Source: Cunninghamia lanceolata (lineage: Eukaryota > Streptophyta > Pinopsida > Cupressales > Cupressaceae). Taken from it: 64,000 nucleotides of DNA. Numbering within the stretch: position 1 is the first letter of the stretch; each line of letters begins with the position of its first letter. Positions 11,238 through 23,983 of this stretch are shown here, piece after piece. Position numbers and translations under genes: made by a program. The stretch covers positions 10,620,001 through 10,684,000 of the forward strand of contig BSBN01000254.1 in assembly GCA_027924645.1 (NCBI GenBank), given 5' to 3'. The notes beneath the pieces were generated by a model that saw nothing but the letters and a program-made list of their open reading frames with translations, did not search any database and was not told where the DNA came from.

Positions 11238-11666
11238 ATAAACATAAAGGGCAAAGATGAGAGTGCAACCTAGAATTAGGATTAGTATTACCTTTGGATC
11301 AATTAAATGGAAAAGTAGGTAGGGATTTAATTCCACGCGTAAACAGCCCAGTTCATAGCTATCTATTCAAACACTCTTTTATAAACATAAAGGGCAAAGA
11401 TGAGAGTGCAACCTAGAATTAGGGCTAGTATTACCTTTGGATCAATTAAATGGAAAAGTAGGTAGGGATTTAATTCCACGCGTAAACAGCCCAGTTCATA
11501 GCTATCAATTCAAACACTCTTTTATAAACATAAAGGGCAAATATGAGAGTGCAACCTAGAATTAGGGTTAGTATTACCCTTAGATCAATTAAATAGAAAA
11601 GTAGGTAGGGATTTAATTCCACACGTAAACAGCCGAGTGCATAGCTATCTATTCAAGCAAAGACCT
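11238..11666. repeat. 143-bp tandem repeat, three copies
   Basis: Units start at 11,238, 11,381 and 11,524 (ATAAACATAAAGGGC...), exactly 143 bp apart and nearly identical. A related partial motif recurs near 11,800. The first unit supplies the start of the minus-strand ORF leading into the WRC sequence. Confidence 0.92.
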
Positions 11667-11757
11667 AGATCCCACAAAAATATGGAAGTGTTTAGAGAGT
11701 GGGCACATAAATATGGAAGAGTTTAGAGTACGTTAACAAAGACGTAAGTCCCACATA

Positions 11758-12726
11758 AATATGGAAGAGTTTAGAGAGCTGGCTTGTAATGTACATTTAG
11801 GTAGGGATTTAAGTCCACACGTAAACAGCTAAGTGCATAGCTATTTAGGCAAAGACCTAGGTCCCACATAAATACATGGTGTTTGATTACAAAGTGAGTA
11901 GTTGTTCAGGTAAAGATTTAGGTCCCACATAATTAATCGGTGTTTGACTACAACCCAACTAAATTTAATGTCTTCCTTACAATTAAATTTAAATGCTAGA
12001 TTTGATATTCTTTATAAATAAATTTAACCACTATTTTGATTTCATAATTAATGATTATTTTTTATTGAATGTATTAAATAATAATTCCATATGAATTAAA
12101 GATATGATATTTTCACATCTATAGAGAAAACTTACAAGAATTTTTTGTCATAAGTTTTACAATAAATCATATAGACTTTATATTAGACTTGTAAATTATT
12201 TAATATTAAAAAAATATTAATTTTTTATGTTCTAAAAAATTATATATAAGATTATTAGATATATATAAGATTATTAGTAAGTATTTGTGTATTGAATATA
12301 TTGTGCTTCTTATTGTTACTAAAATATTGTTATATAAAATGACATTATTTATAAGATTTGTATTAGTTAAATACATTATTTCTAATAAGAGAAAATTATT
12401 TTAAGAATTTTTTAAAATAAATTGTAAAATAATGTTTAAGTTTTTATGAATAAATTTAATTATATGAAAAAAAATTTAGACAATAGAATGAAATATTTAA
12501 TTTGAAGGATTAATGATTTTTGTATTATTTAATCAATTAAAAATTTAGATTATATAGATATTTGTCTTTAGATAGTGGATTACAATATTATGAGGAAACA
12601 TACATTCAAATTAAATGCCATCCTTATGTTAAGCTACCACAAGTAGGGAATCTAGTCCCTGAAAGTCACCTAAAGGTAAATCCTAGGTCAATTTACCTTA
12701 AGGGATTGGAACCTTAGTGGATGGCT
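11758..12726. repeat. AT-rich block, source-like copy of filler at 43,964-44,909
   Basis: Collinear and highly similar to 43,964-44,909, from AATATGGAAGAGTTTAGAG to GGATGGCT, with a few small indels. Non-coding and AT-rich. At 44 kb the block lies exactly between two duplicated units, whereas here it has its own context of 143-bp-repeat-like sequence. Confidence 0.92.
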
Positions 12727-15071
12727 CAAGTAACACATCATCATCCTCACCAAGTGTGGGTTGAAAAAGTCATACCCCACAGTTCTTCCTCAAACAACAC
12801 AACCCAAGAGAAAAGCATAAAACTAGCAATAAGAGTTATAGATCCAATAAGAGGTAGGCCAATGTCATCTAATTTTCTCTACACAAATTAAGAATATCCC
12901 AACCATTGAGGATAGATTCCCTACCTATAAAAACATCATCATCAATCAAAGTATGTTTAATAATTATATATTTTTAAATTACACCCTTCTCTTTTGTAGC
13001 TCTATTTTTTTCTTTTAATTATTCTTGTATAATTATTGATAATGATATTAATTTGATTAACTAAATCTTTTTTATTTTAATAATTTATTTTATAATTATT
13101 AATTATAATGTTAATTTTTAATGAAATTAATTGTTGATTATAATTGAAATTAAAAGCATGTAAAAATTTCTACTTAGTTATGTCTCCATTGCACACTCAA
13201 CTACTTAATATTTTGAAACTTGCATTCTGCTCCCTTATCAAGGTAAAAATCTCTCTCTCCGAAAAATTTAAAACTCTAATTACTTTTTTTGATATTTTGA
13301 ATATTGACTTTTAATTTTCTTTTGTATGAGTAACAGATGTAATAGGTTCTTTTTAGTTGGTTATCTTTTCAACCCTTTATTAAATCTTTTGGAACTTGCA
13401 CCTTTCTCCCTTATCTCATAAGAATGTTAAAATATCAAATTGTCAATAGTAAATTACTTTTTTAGAATCTAAAAAGTTATTGATAAACTTTTTAGAATCT
13501 TATTACTTATTGATAAATGTTTATCTAAAAAAATCAAGAGATATATTCTTAAGTTATTTAATTTTTCTTTTAGAACTATTTTATTTACTACATACATATA
13601 TGGACACAACTTTAAATGATTTTTTATGAATTATTTTGTTTTATTTATATTGTGTACTTAAGACTTATTTTTCCCTTTTGTATTTCACTTTTAATTTTAC
13701 TTTTCCAAAATCCACCATTCATTATCTAGTAATTCATATGTTTTGTTTTTACTTTAGAAAATGTAGTAAATATTATGTACTTATATATTAATTTTTAATT
13801 GTTCATGCCTTTCGAAGGCTCAATCATCTCTTCTACATCTAAGGGCTCATGTTAGAAAATTATTAACCCAATCAATGTTGCAAGTACCCATGTGAGATAG
13901 GAATAACACCAGTACAAAATAGTTTCTACTGAATTATAGTGATACAATATTAATCTAACTCATGTTAAACTCATACCATCAAATGTGGCAAGAGAAGATC
14001 CAAAACTAGGTTTGATCACCCTTTAAATAGTTATAAACTCCTATGCAGACATACCATTTACAACCATTATATTCATAAAATAATTCTCCTATGTGTTACA
14101 ATGTGTATCATGTTCCCTTATAGATAAGACATGCCTCACTTGATGCCCTAGACCAACTTGAGACATGTACAATCAAGTCTAGCCTCTAAGATTCCCACAT
14201 GGCTATGCTAGGAGGATGCAACTCTTGGGAAGAGAAATCTACCTAAGATTAGATGAGATTTGTCTAGCAAGAGTAAACATTCCATACCCTGATAATTGTA
14301 GGTGAGTAAAGGATATCCAACACTATGGAGAAACCAACCACCAGGTATAAAAAATAATCAAACTAACATTAAACTCATTTTCTTGGTGAGGAGGAGGTTT
14401 GAAATGATAAAATCAACTAGAACTGGGAATAGAGCTCAAGCTAAATCATTTGAATTGTGTCCTAAGATAGTACACCTACAAATAACCCAAGGAGCAATGC
14501 TAAGGATAAGAAGACATGCCAACTGGCCATGAACTAGAAATAAATTTCATGTGTCTAAAATATCTTTGAGAAACACAGGAAGTGATAGGGTAGGTGGGTA
14601 GGTAAAATATTTGAACTTCATTTGAATATCCCTCAAACATGTGGAAATAGAATAAATTAGATGGTATATGTGGCATGGCGACGAATAAGATCACACTGAG
14701 ATTAAGAAACACAAATCCATAAGAAAACTGAAGTCCACCACTAATATGCCACTGCAACACCATGTCAATCCACCATGAAGATACATATGACTTTGCCAAT
14801 ATCACAATCATATTTATGTGAGCTTGATTCCATAAAAGCAAGAACATGTCTAGTTGTTGAGGTTGGCTAGCCATTTAGGGATATCATTTATATTGAGCTC
14901 TCTTGAAGAGTGCATATGTGAATCATGGTGTGGGGTGTGTGTTTTTTTGGACACATGTAGGATCCATTGGAGGAGCTTGATGTTGTTTTAGAAATGTTCA
15001 TGGAAACATTGTAAGTGTATTAACATTTTCATTGCTAAATAATAAATTGAGTGTGGATACTTTTATAGGTT
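12727..15071. other. AT-rich region without recognisable gene
   Basis: Long AT-rich runs (13,000-13,800) and moderately complex sequence to 14,900. A 124-codon minus-strand ORF at 14,500-14,874 has no recognisable domain. The last part (ending 15,076) is probably the LTR of another element into which element A inserted. Confidence 0.5.
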
Positions 15072-15076
15072 GGTTT

Positions 15077-16604
15077 TGTTGGCAAGAGTCACTACTCCGG
15101 TATGAACTTGTATGTTGTCATTGATGGCAACAAGGCTCAAAGATCTCATCAACATGACATGAAGACATAAATTTGGAAGGTCACATTGGAATTCAGGTCC
15201 GGTTGGCAGAAATGGTTAAGTATGGGCCTAGTTATAGAGTAGAGGACAGTAAGTGGGTTAGTATGTTTCTACAGATGATGAATTAGAAATGCGGTTTAGA
15301 TATGACGTCCTTAAAATTGTTTGATGGTGTTATGCTCTAGAGATTAAGTCCTGACTTTCTTTGGAAGTCATTTGGAAGAATTATCTAAGTTTGGGTGAAC
15401 AGAGGTATAGCAGAGACAGTGAATAGGGCACATTGTAATGGTCCGCATTCCTCTGCAGGTGAGTATTTTTTTATAGAGTTTTAAGGTGTTGTAAACACTT
15501 GTATGAAGTGTCTAATTCCAGAGTTGTGAGATCTGAGCTCCACTGGAAAGATAATTGCAAGCTGCTGAGTATTGGTACAATGTTTGACAGAGTCTAAGTT
15601 CTGATGGTCCGCATTTCCCCGCAAGATGATATCATGCCTTGCAGTTCTGAGGGTAAGATTGGGAATGTGTGAAGAGTCCTTGATATGATTTTGGAAGTGT
15701 TTTGTGATCCACAGTAAAAGTTGTAAGTCTACAGATGAACCTGTTAAGCATGCTCTTAAGGAACAGATCGACTAGTATGATAAATCATTATGTAGAGAAG
15801 AGATTGTGTGTGAAGGATCTATTTAAGTGATTGAATGATTAGATACGACCTATATGAACATGTTTGGGCAAAGATTTAGGTCCACATAACATATAGTGCA
15901 TTGGATTGAGCCGACAAGCTATATCTTTCTATGTACACGTTTCGCTTTGTGGATGCCGATTTGATTATGGATCAAATCGTGATATGGATATATAAGAGCG
16001 ATGAATTTTGGTTGAGGTTGTGTGGATGGATGGTGGATTGATGCGAATATGCAAATAGTAGAGCAATGATACAGATCAGTGATGATGAAGACTTGGGATT
16101 CAGAATTTAGTTGCTGCACCTTGGTATGTCGACAAAAGCTTATGTAGTATTCCTTTTCATATACTATTTGATTTATATTTGGTAGTGAGCCTTTCTTCAT
16201 CAAGGTAGTGAGCCTAGCAGTGAGCCTCCATTAGGGTCTAACAACCCTTAGGGTTTAACAACCCTTATTGTAATCTTTCTAGGTTTAGGGTTGAGGCAGT
16301 GAGCATGCTAATCCTAGTTGTACTTCATGGCAGTGAGCTAGGATGTTCTAGGCCCATGGAGTGACCAAGCTTGAACATCATTATTTGTAAAGATTGCAAT
16401 ATATTTTTAAGAGCTAATTCTCTTCGTGGTTTTTCTCTCTTTGGGTTTTCCACATAAAAATCTTGGTGTCCATGTGTCATGCTTCTATGGTTGTTATTCA
16501 TTTGTATGTTGTGCTCTTGTTTAATTATTTCTAGAAAATGATTAAAGGAAAAGGTTTATAGAACAATGATTCACCCCTCCTCTCAGTGTTGCTAATATTC
16601 AACA
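15077..16604 (+). repeat. 5' LTR of element A
   Basis: 1,528 bp, TGTTGG...CAACA. It differs from the 3' LTR by scattered substitutions, many C/T or G/A, and by an extra run of GTAGTGAGCCT-like motifs near 16,185-16,230 that is shorter in the 3' LTR. Confidence 0.95.
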
Positions 16605-16606
16605 CT

Positions 16607-16617
16607 TGGTATCAGAT
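16607..16617 (+). other. Primer binding site, initiator tRNA-Met type
   Basis: TGGTATCAGAT follows the 5' LTR after two bases. It matches the common plant Copia primer site TGGTATCAGAG except for the last base. Confidence 0.9.
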
Positions 16618-16633
16618 TGAGGTTCCTTGGAAA

Positions 16634-17782
16634 ATGTCTAACAACTTAAGGAAAATCTGGGATAGCGTGATCATGGAAGCAAGAAGATTTAGAAATTATG
16701 AAAGCAACAAGCAACTAGAAGCAACTCTTATGGATCTTGAAAATTCTGAAGCAGAAGTTAGGGATCTAAAAAAAAACTTGCAATAAGCTGATGAATGCAT
16801 CTCAAAGCTAAAAGAGCAAGTCAAGAAATTCAAAGACAAATACAAATAAGTTAATGATCAATTGATATCAGCAAATGAAGCCCTGAATGATTTGGAAGCA
16901 AAAGTTATAGAGAGAATAAGAGCAAAAGATGATCTAAATTTAATTGTGAAAAACAGATCAAAAGATTGTGCCAAACATGAAAAAGAAATTGTAAGTCTAA
17001 AAAAAGAATTGGAAAAGGCCAAAAGTTTTGAAGAGAAATTCAAGATAAGTACTACAAAGCTTGATGAAATGATTGCTAGCCAGAAGAGTGCTGATGACAA
17101 GCAAGGTTTGGGATTTGAGAAAGGAGAAAGTTCAAAATCTAGTCAAACAAACACTGAGTCAAGGCAAAATAGAGGATACCAGTTTAGAAATCAAAGAAGA
17201 AGACCTAGAAGACCTCCAGTTAGATAGCCAAATGGTCAGAGGTACCCTTCCTTCAATAGTTACTGGTATAAATGCAATAAGTATGGTCATAAGGCTACTC
17301 AGTGTAGAAGTAGAATGAATCAAAATGTTCCATCCTTATCTAGTAAATGTTTTAATTGAAAGAAGATTGGTCATAAAGCAAATGAGTGCAGAAGTGTGTC
17401 AAGAAATATGCCAAACTATTCTAGGAATGGTCAATTCTTCAATGGCAAATGCTTCACATGCAATAAATTTGGACACATGGCTAATCAATGCAGATCAAGG
17501 ATGAATTCATTCAAAGGAAGAAATCAAGGACAATAAAACATTGTATGTTTCAATTGCAACAAATTTGGACATGTTGCAAGATTCTGTAGAAGCAAGAATA
17601 TGAAGAGAAATTACTATGTTGAAAAAAGAAAAATAGAGCAAAGGAATGATAAGGGAAAAGAAAAGGTTGATCCAATGAAAACCAAGAATGAGATGAGTAT
17701 GATCTTGATTAAAAAGGATGTAAATGAGGTTAAGGATGAATCTGTACTAGCATCTGGAGTAGACACTTCCTCTGGGAAGTAA
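16634..17782 (+). pseudogene. Gag-like remnant with coiled coil and four zinc knuckles (element A)
   Basis: RNA-binding gag C-terminus. From the ATG at 16,634 the frame is broken by stops near 16,785 and 16,848. A Lys/Glu-rich coiled coil follows (16,862-17,100), then a basic RRRPRRP stretch. Four CCHC knuckles are visible, starting at 17,264, 17,348, 17,450 and 17,546. The first has lost its leading Cys (WYKCNKYGHKATQC) and the second its second Cys to TGA; the third (CFTCNKFGHMANQC) and fourth (CFNCNKFGHVARFC) are intact. The usual N-terminal Copia gag domain is absent, so the gag is truncated at its start. The sequence resembles SIRE-like gag C-termini. Confidence 0.75.
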
Positions 17783-18219
17783 ATTGAGAGCTTTGGCTCA
17801 AGGGGAGCAGTGTTGAAAATCCAAGTGCCCTAGCCAAAAAGTGGGTGCTAGAATCTGGCATGAGAGTGTATGATGAAATTTGATGTGACACATCTCTTAA
17901 AAGAAAAAGTAGAAGAAAAAGGGTCAATGTGGCATATTGCGGAGCAATCCTAATCGACTGTGTTCTACAGTGAAGGGTTTTAATAGCTTTTTGGGAATGA
18001 GCATTTATGACAACTTAGGTTAAGTTTTACGAAGGATAAAAAGGAACTTATTTGGTCTCAAAATCACTTTGTACTCTAATCTATCAGGAATTCAGAGAGA
18101 TTAAAGATGAATTTGAGCAACAACAACCAAGATTTGAGGTGATTGAAGTATTTCAAAGAAAGGAAACCCTAACTCAGGGAAACAAGGTATTTATCTAATT
18201 GCAAATTTGTTGGAAAGAA

Positions 18220-20651
18220 ATGGCAAATCCTTTATTTGTTGATATCACTGAGCCTCGATGACCCAAATTTAAGAAACATCCTCACAAAGCAACTGAAATT
18301 GATCAAATGGGTGCATTCTTGAGTATACCAAATAGAGTTTTTATGTGGAAGATGTTAGGGCATATGTTCATGTTGCCCTAGATGAGCATGATGATAGAAA
18401 ATTCACAAACTTATATCAAAATCATTTAAGTGATGATCACTTCCACTTGAAAGAAGAATGCAAAATTTTGAAAGAAAAGTAATTAAGGAGAATTTACACA
18501 GTATACCAAATGATTAAGGAGAATGTGGATTATGACTTGTGTGAGCTACTGAGAATTCAATTAATTGACAAATTGAAAAGGATCAAAGAAAGCAAGAACT
18601 ATCCTTTCAAATTTGGTATGCTTATTGTCTATTTATTCTTCTATTTTCTCAATGAATTCTCTTACCACAAGGGCCTAATTTGGTTAGGTAATCAACCAAT
18701 AGTTGTTCAAATAAGAAACTATCTTAGCAATCTAGGTTGTCACAATGAGCAAAAAGTAGCTCTATGGGGGTTTTTCAAGAACTTTCAAAACATGATGCAG
18801 TCAAGGGAAAGAATACCTAGGGTAATTGTTGAGAAATACAAAGATACCATTTGTTTCATGGTCACTAAAGACCAATGTTTAATGGACATTGTTGAGCCTA
18901 GAAGAGTTTGGATCAAATTCCCATGTGGTATGAAGTGGATGGTCAAGTAGTGGACAACTATGCCCAACATATGCTAAGCAAACCTAAGGACACAAAGGAA
19001 GAAAGGTTTGTTACATATAAAGAACTATCTGTAAAATTGTATGTTGAAATTAGAAAGCTAGAATCCACTAGGAAGGTGAGAAGAGAAGTAGAATATTACC
19101 AAAGAACAACCAAAAGAAGTCAGGGAAAAAGCAGAGAAAGTAGAAGAAGCAAAACAAAAGAGTGAACCAGCACAAGTTCTAAAAGAATCTCAGATGAAAC
19201 AGGATAAACTAGAAAAGGTTCAAAGGACCACTAGGAGCTTTGCTACCTTCTCTAGTGCCATATCATCAATCAACCTGGAGAAAACACGAAAAGAATCCCC
19301 TGTCAAAGACATGAAGAGGAAAAAGATGAAGGGAAGAAGATTATATGTTAGTGTTGGTGAAAAGGATGAAGAAGAGATAGAGTCAGATGAAGAGGTTAAG
19401 AAGATGAAAGTTGAGACTCTTAAAGCCTCTGAAAGCATTAAAGAAAAGCCCTCCAGAAAGGAAAAATCTAGTAAAAGACAGAAAAGAAAAGCCTGTAACA
19501 CTTGCAGATGTAATAAAAGCTATCATAGTTGATGGAAATCTGAAGCCCATGATTGAACTCTATGATGGATATAGTGATGATTAAAAGAAGCTTGGAAGAA
19601 ACCATTGTGAAATATTTAAACATCTTCAATAGGGCTCTTATTGAGATCATCTCTTATCTCCCCGAAAGCCTAGCAAATATTCTAAGCATCAGAAAGGAGA
19701 CTGGTAGAGATAAGGATATTAAGCTAAGAAAACATGTGATGACTAGATTATGTCTTGAAATTACTCTTGAAGAAGAAGAGCTGATGTCCAAGGAGACCAA
19801 GGACCAGTTCAGAACAAAAATGAGGATGAATTTATTAATGATGGATGAGATTGATAACGTGGTAAAAGAAACAGAGGAAATTATTTTGGAAGCTCTGAAG
19901 CAACACAATCTTCCCACCACATGTGTCAACGAAGAGAATGATGTTGCTGATAATTTATCTATTCCTGAAGTAAACTTGGGCCAAGAAATAGATAAAGATG
20001 ACAGAGTATCTGAGGAGAAAGAAGTACTTGCTGATGACTCTCAAATAGAACCCTCATCGGCACAACAAACTAAGAATGATACCGACAAGGAAAATATTGA
20101 GAAAGAATCGGTCATGGAAAATTCTCCACCAGAACAAGAAGAGGATACTAATAAGGATATGGATTTAGATTGTCTGGAACAAAGCCAAAAAGAAGGAGTT
20201 TCTACTATGCCAAGAGACACTGCTGTATTAGTGAAGGAAATGTTAGACAAAGAAAAACAAATTTTGGATGAGCTTGAACTAATACATGGTCCAATAGACT
20301 TGGATGCAATGTCCCCTGTGCAAAAACTAAAATTGGCTTCAATTGTACAGGCAAGAGCAAGAGAAGAAATGTTAAAATATCATATAGATGATAGTGAACT
20401 TATTAATGAAGCATCTGACATTTTGGAAAAGCTGATGCCTACCTACCAGAAGGATTCATCCATGTCTTTAGCAAACCGTAATGGTAAGACAAGAATTTGA
20501 TGTGAAAAGGTTGGAAGAATTGAAGGTAATGATAGCCAATGATAAAATTCAGTTAGACAACAAAATAGAAAACACTCAAGAAGCTGTGAAAGAAGCTAGT
20601 GATTTGTACAAATTTTGTTTATCCAAAAGTTACCTAGAAGATCGAAGATAA
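18220..20651 (+). pseudogene. Second ORF of element A, large acidic coiled-coil-like protein, unknown
   Basis: Starts at an ATG at 18,220 (MANPLFVDITEPR). It continues through several frames broken by stops and frameshifts: 18,510-18,950, 18,908-19,165, 19,194-19,532, 19,553-20,500 and a tail to 20,651. Landmarks are GMLIVYLFFYFLNEF, ALWGFFKNFQNMMQSRERIP, YAQHMLSKPKDTKEERFVTY, a Lys/Glu-rich middle, and an acidic C-terminal 315-codon frame. It occupies the place where Copia pol should be but has no DSGAS protease, HHCC/DDE integrase or YVDD motif. Collinearity across frames suggests one original protein of about 800 residues. I do not recognise the family. Confidence 0.5.
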
Positions 20652-21244
20652 GATCAAAGACCTGTAATAGAAACTGATGGATACTTCCATGAAATTTGAT
20701 CCCGTAGTAGAGTCAATAAGCAATAAAGAAACTGAAGTCATTATCATTCACAATAACTTGATTGACTTAATAAATCAGAAGTATCAAATAAAGAGTAGAA
20801 TGGGATAGCTAAGAAGACTAATCTACCCTAAGTTGGACTCAATGACAAATCTTGCTATAGAGGCTAAGTTAGCTATACAAATAGATACAACTTATGGTCT
20901 CAAAAAGGCAGAAGCCTTAGTCTTTCTCTTTAGTGGACACATTTAGATTTTGGATAATGCCACAAAAGGCTAGGATATTGAGTGGGTGTAGATTAAGATT
21001 ATATTCAATGACATTCTCAAATACATGTAATATAAAGATGAAGATTATAGTTGTAAATATGCAGCAAAGTACATAAAATTTTGAAAACTTTTGGTTTCGG
21101 ATCACACACTTTGCCATTGATGTCAAAGAGGGAGAAGCAGATTAGTAAAAAATGGATAAAAATCTCAGGGGGAGTAGGAGAATGAAGTGTATATAGTAAG
21201 GGGGAGCAGTCAAGTATTTTTCACTAAGTGTTGCCATCAATGCC

Positions 21245-21256
21245 AAAGGGCGAGAT
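21245..21256 (+). other. Polypurine tract of element A
   Basis: AAAGGGCGAGAT immediately before the 3' LTR, close to the AAAGGGGGAGAT tract typical of plant Copia elements. Confidence 0.85.
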
Positions 21257-22765
21257 TGTTGGTAAGAGACACTATTCTGGTATGAACTTGTATGTTGTCA
21301 TTGATGGAAACAAGGCTCAAAGATCTCATCAGGATGGTAGGAAGATATAACTTCAAAAGGTCACATTGGAATTCAGGTCCGGTTGGCAAAAATGGCTAAG
21401 TATGGGCAATTACAAAGTAGAGGATAGTAAGTGGGTCAGTATGCTTCCGCAGATGATGATCTGGAAATGTGGTTTAGGTATGATTTCCTTAATTTTTTAA
21501 TGGTGTTATGCTCCATATATTAAGTCCTGACTTTCTCTGGAAGTTATTTGGAAGAATTATCTAAGTCTGGGTTAACTAAGGTATAGAAGAGACAATGAAC
21601 AAGGCACATTGTAATGGTCCGCATTCCTCCGCATGTGAGTATTCTTTTATGTGTTTTTAAGGTGTTGTAAACACTTGTATGAAGTGTCTAATTCTACAGT
21701 TGTGAGATCTAAGGTCCACTGGAAAGATAGTTGCAAGCTACTGAGTATCAGTATAGTATTTGATAGAGTTGGACAGAGATAGAGTCTGAGTTCTGATGGT
21801 CCGCATTTCCCTGCAAGATGTTATCATGCCTTGTAGTTCTAAGGGTAAGATTGGGAATGTGTGAAGAGTCCTTGATATTATTTTGGAAGTGTTTTGTGGT
21901 CTGCAGTAAAAGTTGTAAGTCTACAGATGAACCTGTTAAGCATGCTCTTAAGGAACATGTTCACTAGGATGATAAATCATTGTGTGGAGAAGAGATAGTG
22001 TGTGAAGGATCTATTTAAGTTATTGAATGATTAGATCTGACCTATATGAACACATTTGGTCAAATATTTGGGTTGGGTCTGCATAACATATAGTGCATTA
22101 GATTGAGCTGACAAGCTACATCTTTATATGTACACATTTCACTTCTTGGATGCTGACATAATTATGGATCAAATCATGTTGCGGATGTATAAAAGCAATA
22201 AATTTTAGTTGAGGTTGTGTGGATGGATGGTGGATTGATGCGAATATGTAAATAGAAGAGCAGTGATATAGATCAGTGATGATGAAGACTTGGGATTCAG
22301 AATTTAGTTGCTGCACCTTGGTATGTTGACAGATGCTTATACATTATTCCTTTTCATATACTATTTGATTTGTATTTGGCAGTGAGCCTCCATTAGGGTC
22401 TAACATCCCTTAGGGTTTAACAACCCTTATTGTAATCTTTCTAGGTTTAGGGTTGAGGTAGTGAGCCTGCTAGACCTAGTTGTACTTCATGGTAGTGAGC
22501 CAACATGTTCTAGGTCCGTGGAGTGCTCAAGCCTGAACATCATTATTTGTAAAGATTTCAATATATTTTTGAGAGCTAATCCTCTCCATGGTTTTTCCTT
22601 CTTTGGGTTTCCACATAAAAATCTTTGTGTCCATGTGTCATGATTCTATGGTTGTTATTCATTTGCATGTTGTGCTCTTGTTTAATTAATTCTAGAAAAT
22701 GGTTAAAGGAAAAGGTTTATAGAACACTAATTCACCACCCTTCTCAGTCTCCTTGATATTCAATA
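21257..22765 (+). repeat. 3' LTR of element A
   Basis: 1,509 bp, TGTTGG...CAATA, the last base pair mutated from CAACA. Followed by the target duplication GGTTT. Confidence 0.94.
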
Positions 22766-22770
22766 GGTTT

Positions 22771-22906
22771 TTACCAAGTATATCTTGTGTTATCTTGTGA
22801 TATGTTTTTGATCTTTACATTATTGTTATTTTATAAGATTGTATGCATCATTTTGTCTCATAAGGTTATGCAAGAAATGGTTTGATCAACTTGTAATTTC
22901 CTAGCA
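22771..22906 (+). repeat. 3' part of an LTR split by element A
   Basis: Ends CTAGCA, two bases before a perfect tRNA-Met primer site. The upstream part of this LTR must lie before 15,072; its start is not resolved. Confidence 0.6.
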
Positions 22907-22908
22907 AG

Positions 22909-22919
22909 TGGTATCAGAG
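22909..22919 (+). other. Primer binding site (tRNA-Met) of the element hosting A
   Basis: Perfect TGGTATCAGAG two bases after CTAGCA. It shows that a plus-strand LTR element begins here. Confidence 0.8.
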
Positions 22920-23983
22920 ATATTGTTGTGGTTGACAGAGGTGTGAGATCCTAATTTTGTTTAACCTTTATTTGAGTAGATCTCATGCAAATTTGGAGCC
23001 ATGGAAATGATGGAAAATTTGAGACATTTCAAGGTATACTTGTGTTTTGTGTAGGCTGTGAAAATGTAGATTTGGGGTTTGTAGATCTAGGGTTTGAAAA
23101 AAATTTGTCCAAAAAGGTTTTTTAGGTGTTCACCATATGAGATTTGTGTGGACAAAGTTGCAAAAAAGACATCATAGGATAAAATAAACCTCACCATTGC
23201 ATCTAGGAGGCCTGAGACATGAAGATTAATATAAAATTTGATATATTTTGGCTACTAGGTCCTGAAGCACAAAAATGCCCTCTCCCCCTTGTTCGCTCAT
23301 ATGACTGTATGGCCAACTATGTGCAAATAATAATAATTTATATCTGGGTTCCACATTTCTATACTTTTGAAAAATTATTTAAAATTATTTGATTTTGAAA
23401 ATCATGTTGAAAAAATATAGAAGAAATATAAATTAATTAAAAATATTGCGGGGTATAGGGTCCATAGACCCCTATACCCTTGTCCCCACAGATGGTGATA
23501 GTAGTGTTGACAACTAAGAATAAGTGACGTACCATTTGGTAGTGGTTTGTCAACCACAACTAGTGGTAACCAGGTTGGTGGGGCCTTAATCCATTGGTGT
23601 TGACCCCTGATCAAGTGGGCCATAGTTTATCCCTTGTGGGTATAAAATTTTAAACATTTATATAGAGTGAAATTCATTTTAGGTCTAGGACATTTGGAAA
23701 TTGAAAACAAAATAAATTTAAATAAAATTTTAGTTTTTCCATTGAAGTGCTCAGCTCGTGCACCACCCAATGTGCCACCCAGGTGCCACCTACCTACACA
23801 TGATAATGTCATGCTTACATCATCTATATGGACTGCATAGACTAATGATGTCAATTGTTTGGAAAGGTCCCTCTTGAGGCCTCTTCTATCCCTTGGAGGG
23901 TCCTAAGTAAATTTAACTAGACAAGTGTGAATATGACCTAATAAAGAACCAGAAGTAGGTAATATACTTTGTTCACAGCAACA
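22920..23983. other. Element debris, no coding region recognised
   Basis: Leader of the host element followed by unassigned sequence. The last few hundred bases up to 23,983 are probably the 3' LTR of element D (minus), ending GCAACA at 23,983; its other end is unresolved. Confidence 0.4.

Larger units (their letters stand above)
15072..22770 (+). mobile_element. Element A: non-autonomous Copia-type LTR element, structurally complete
   Basis: Two LTRs (15,077-16,604 and 21,257-22,765), both beginning TGTTGG and ending CAACA or mutated CAATA. A tRNA-Met primer site adjoins the 5' LTR and a polypurine tract precedes the 3' LTR. Perfect 5-bp target duplications GGTTT lie at 15,072-15,076 and 22,766-22,770. 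The 4.65-kb interior holds zinc-knuckle gag remnants and a second ORF region, but no protease, integrase, reverse transcriptase or RNase H. It must have been mobilised in trans. It split the LTR of another element whose primer site lies at 22,909. Confidence 0.93.

Noticed and set aside
10713..11336. A membrane-anchored WRC protein starting at 11,336
   Set aside because: The hydrophobic N-terminus is encoded by the 143-bp tandem repeat, and downstream coding runs past a stop through frame changes; it is more likely a pseudogene with an accidental start.
14500..14874. Minus-strand ORF of 124 codons with hydrophobic stretches
   Set aside because: No homology recognised, AT-rich surroundings, no duplicate in the window; length is compatible with chance.
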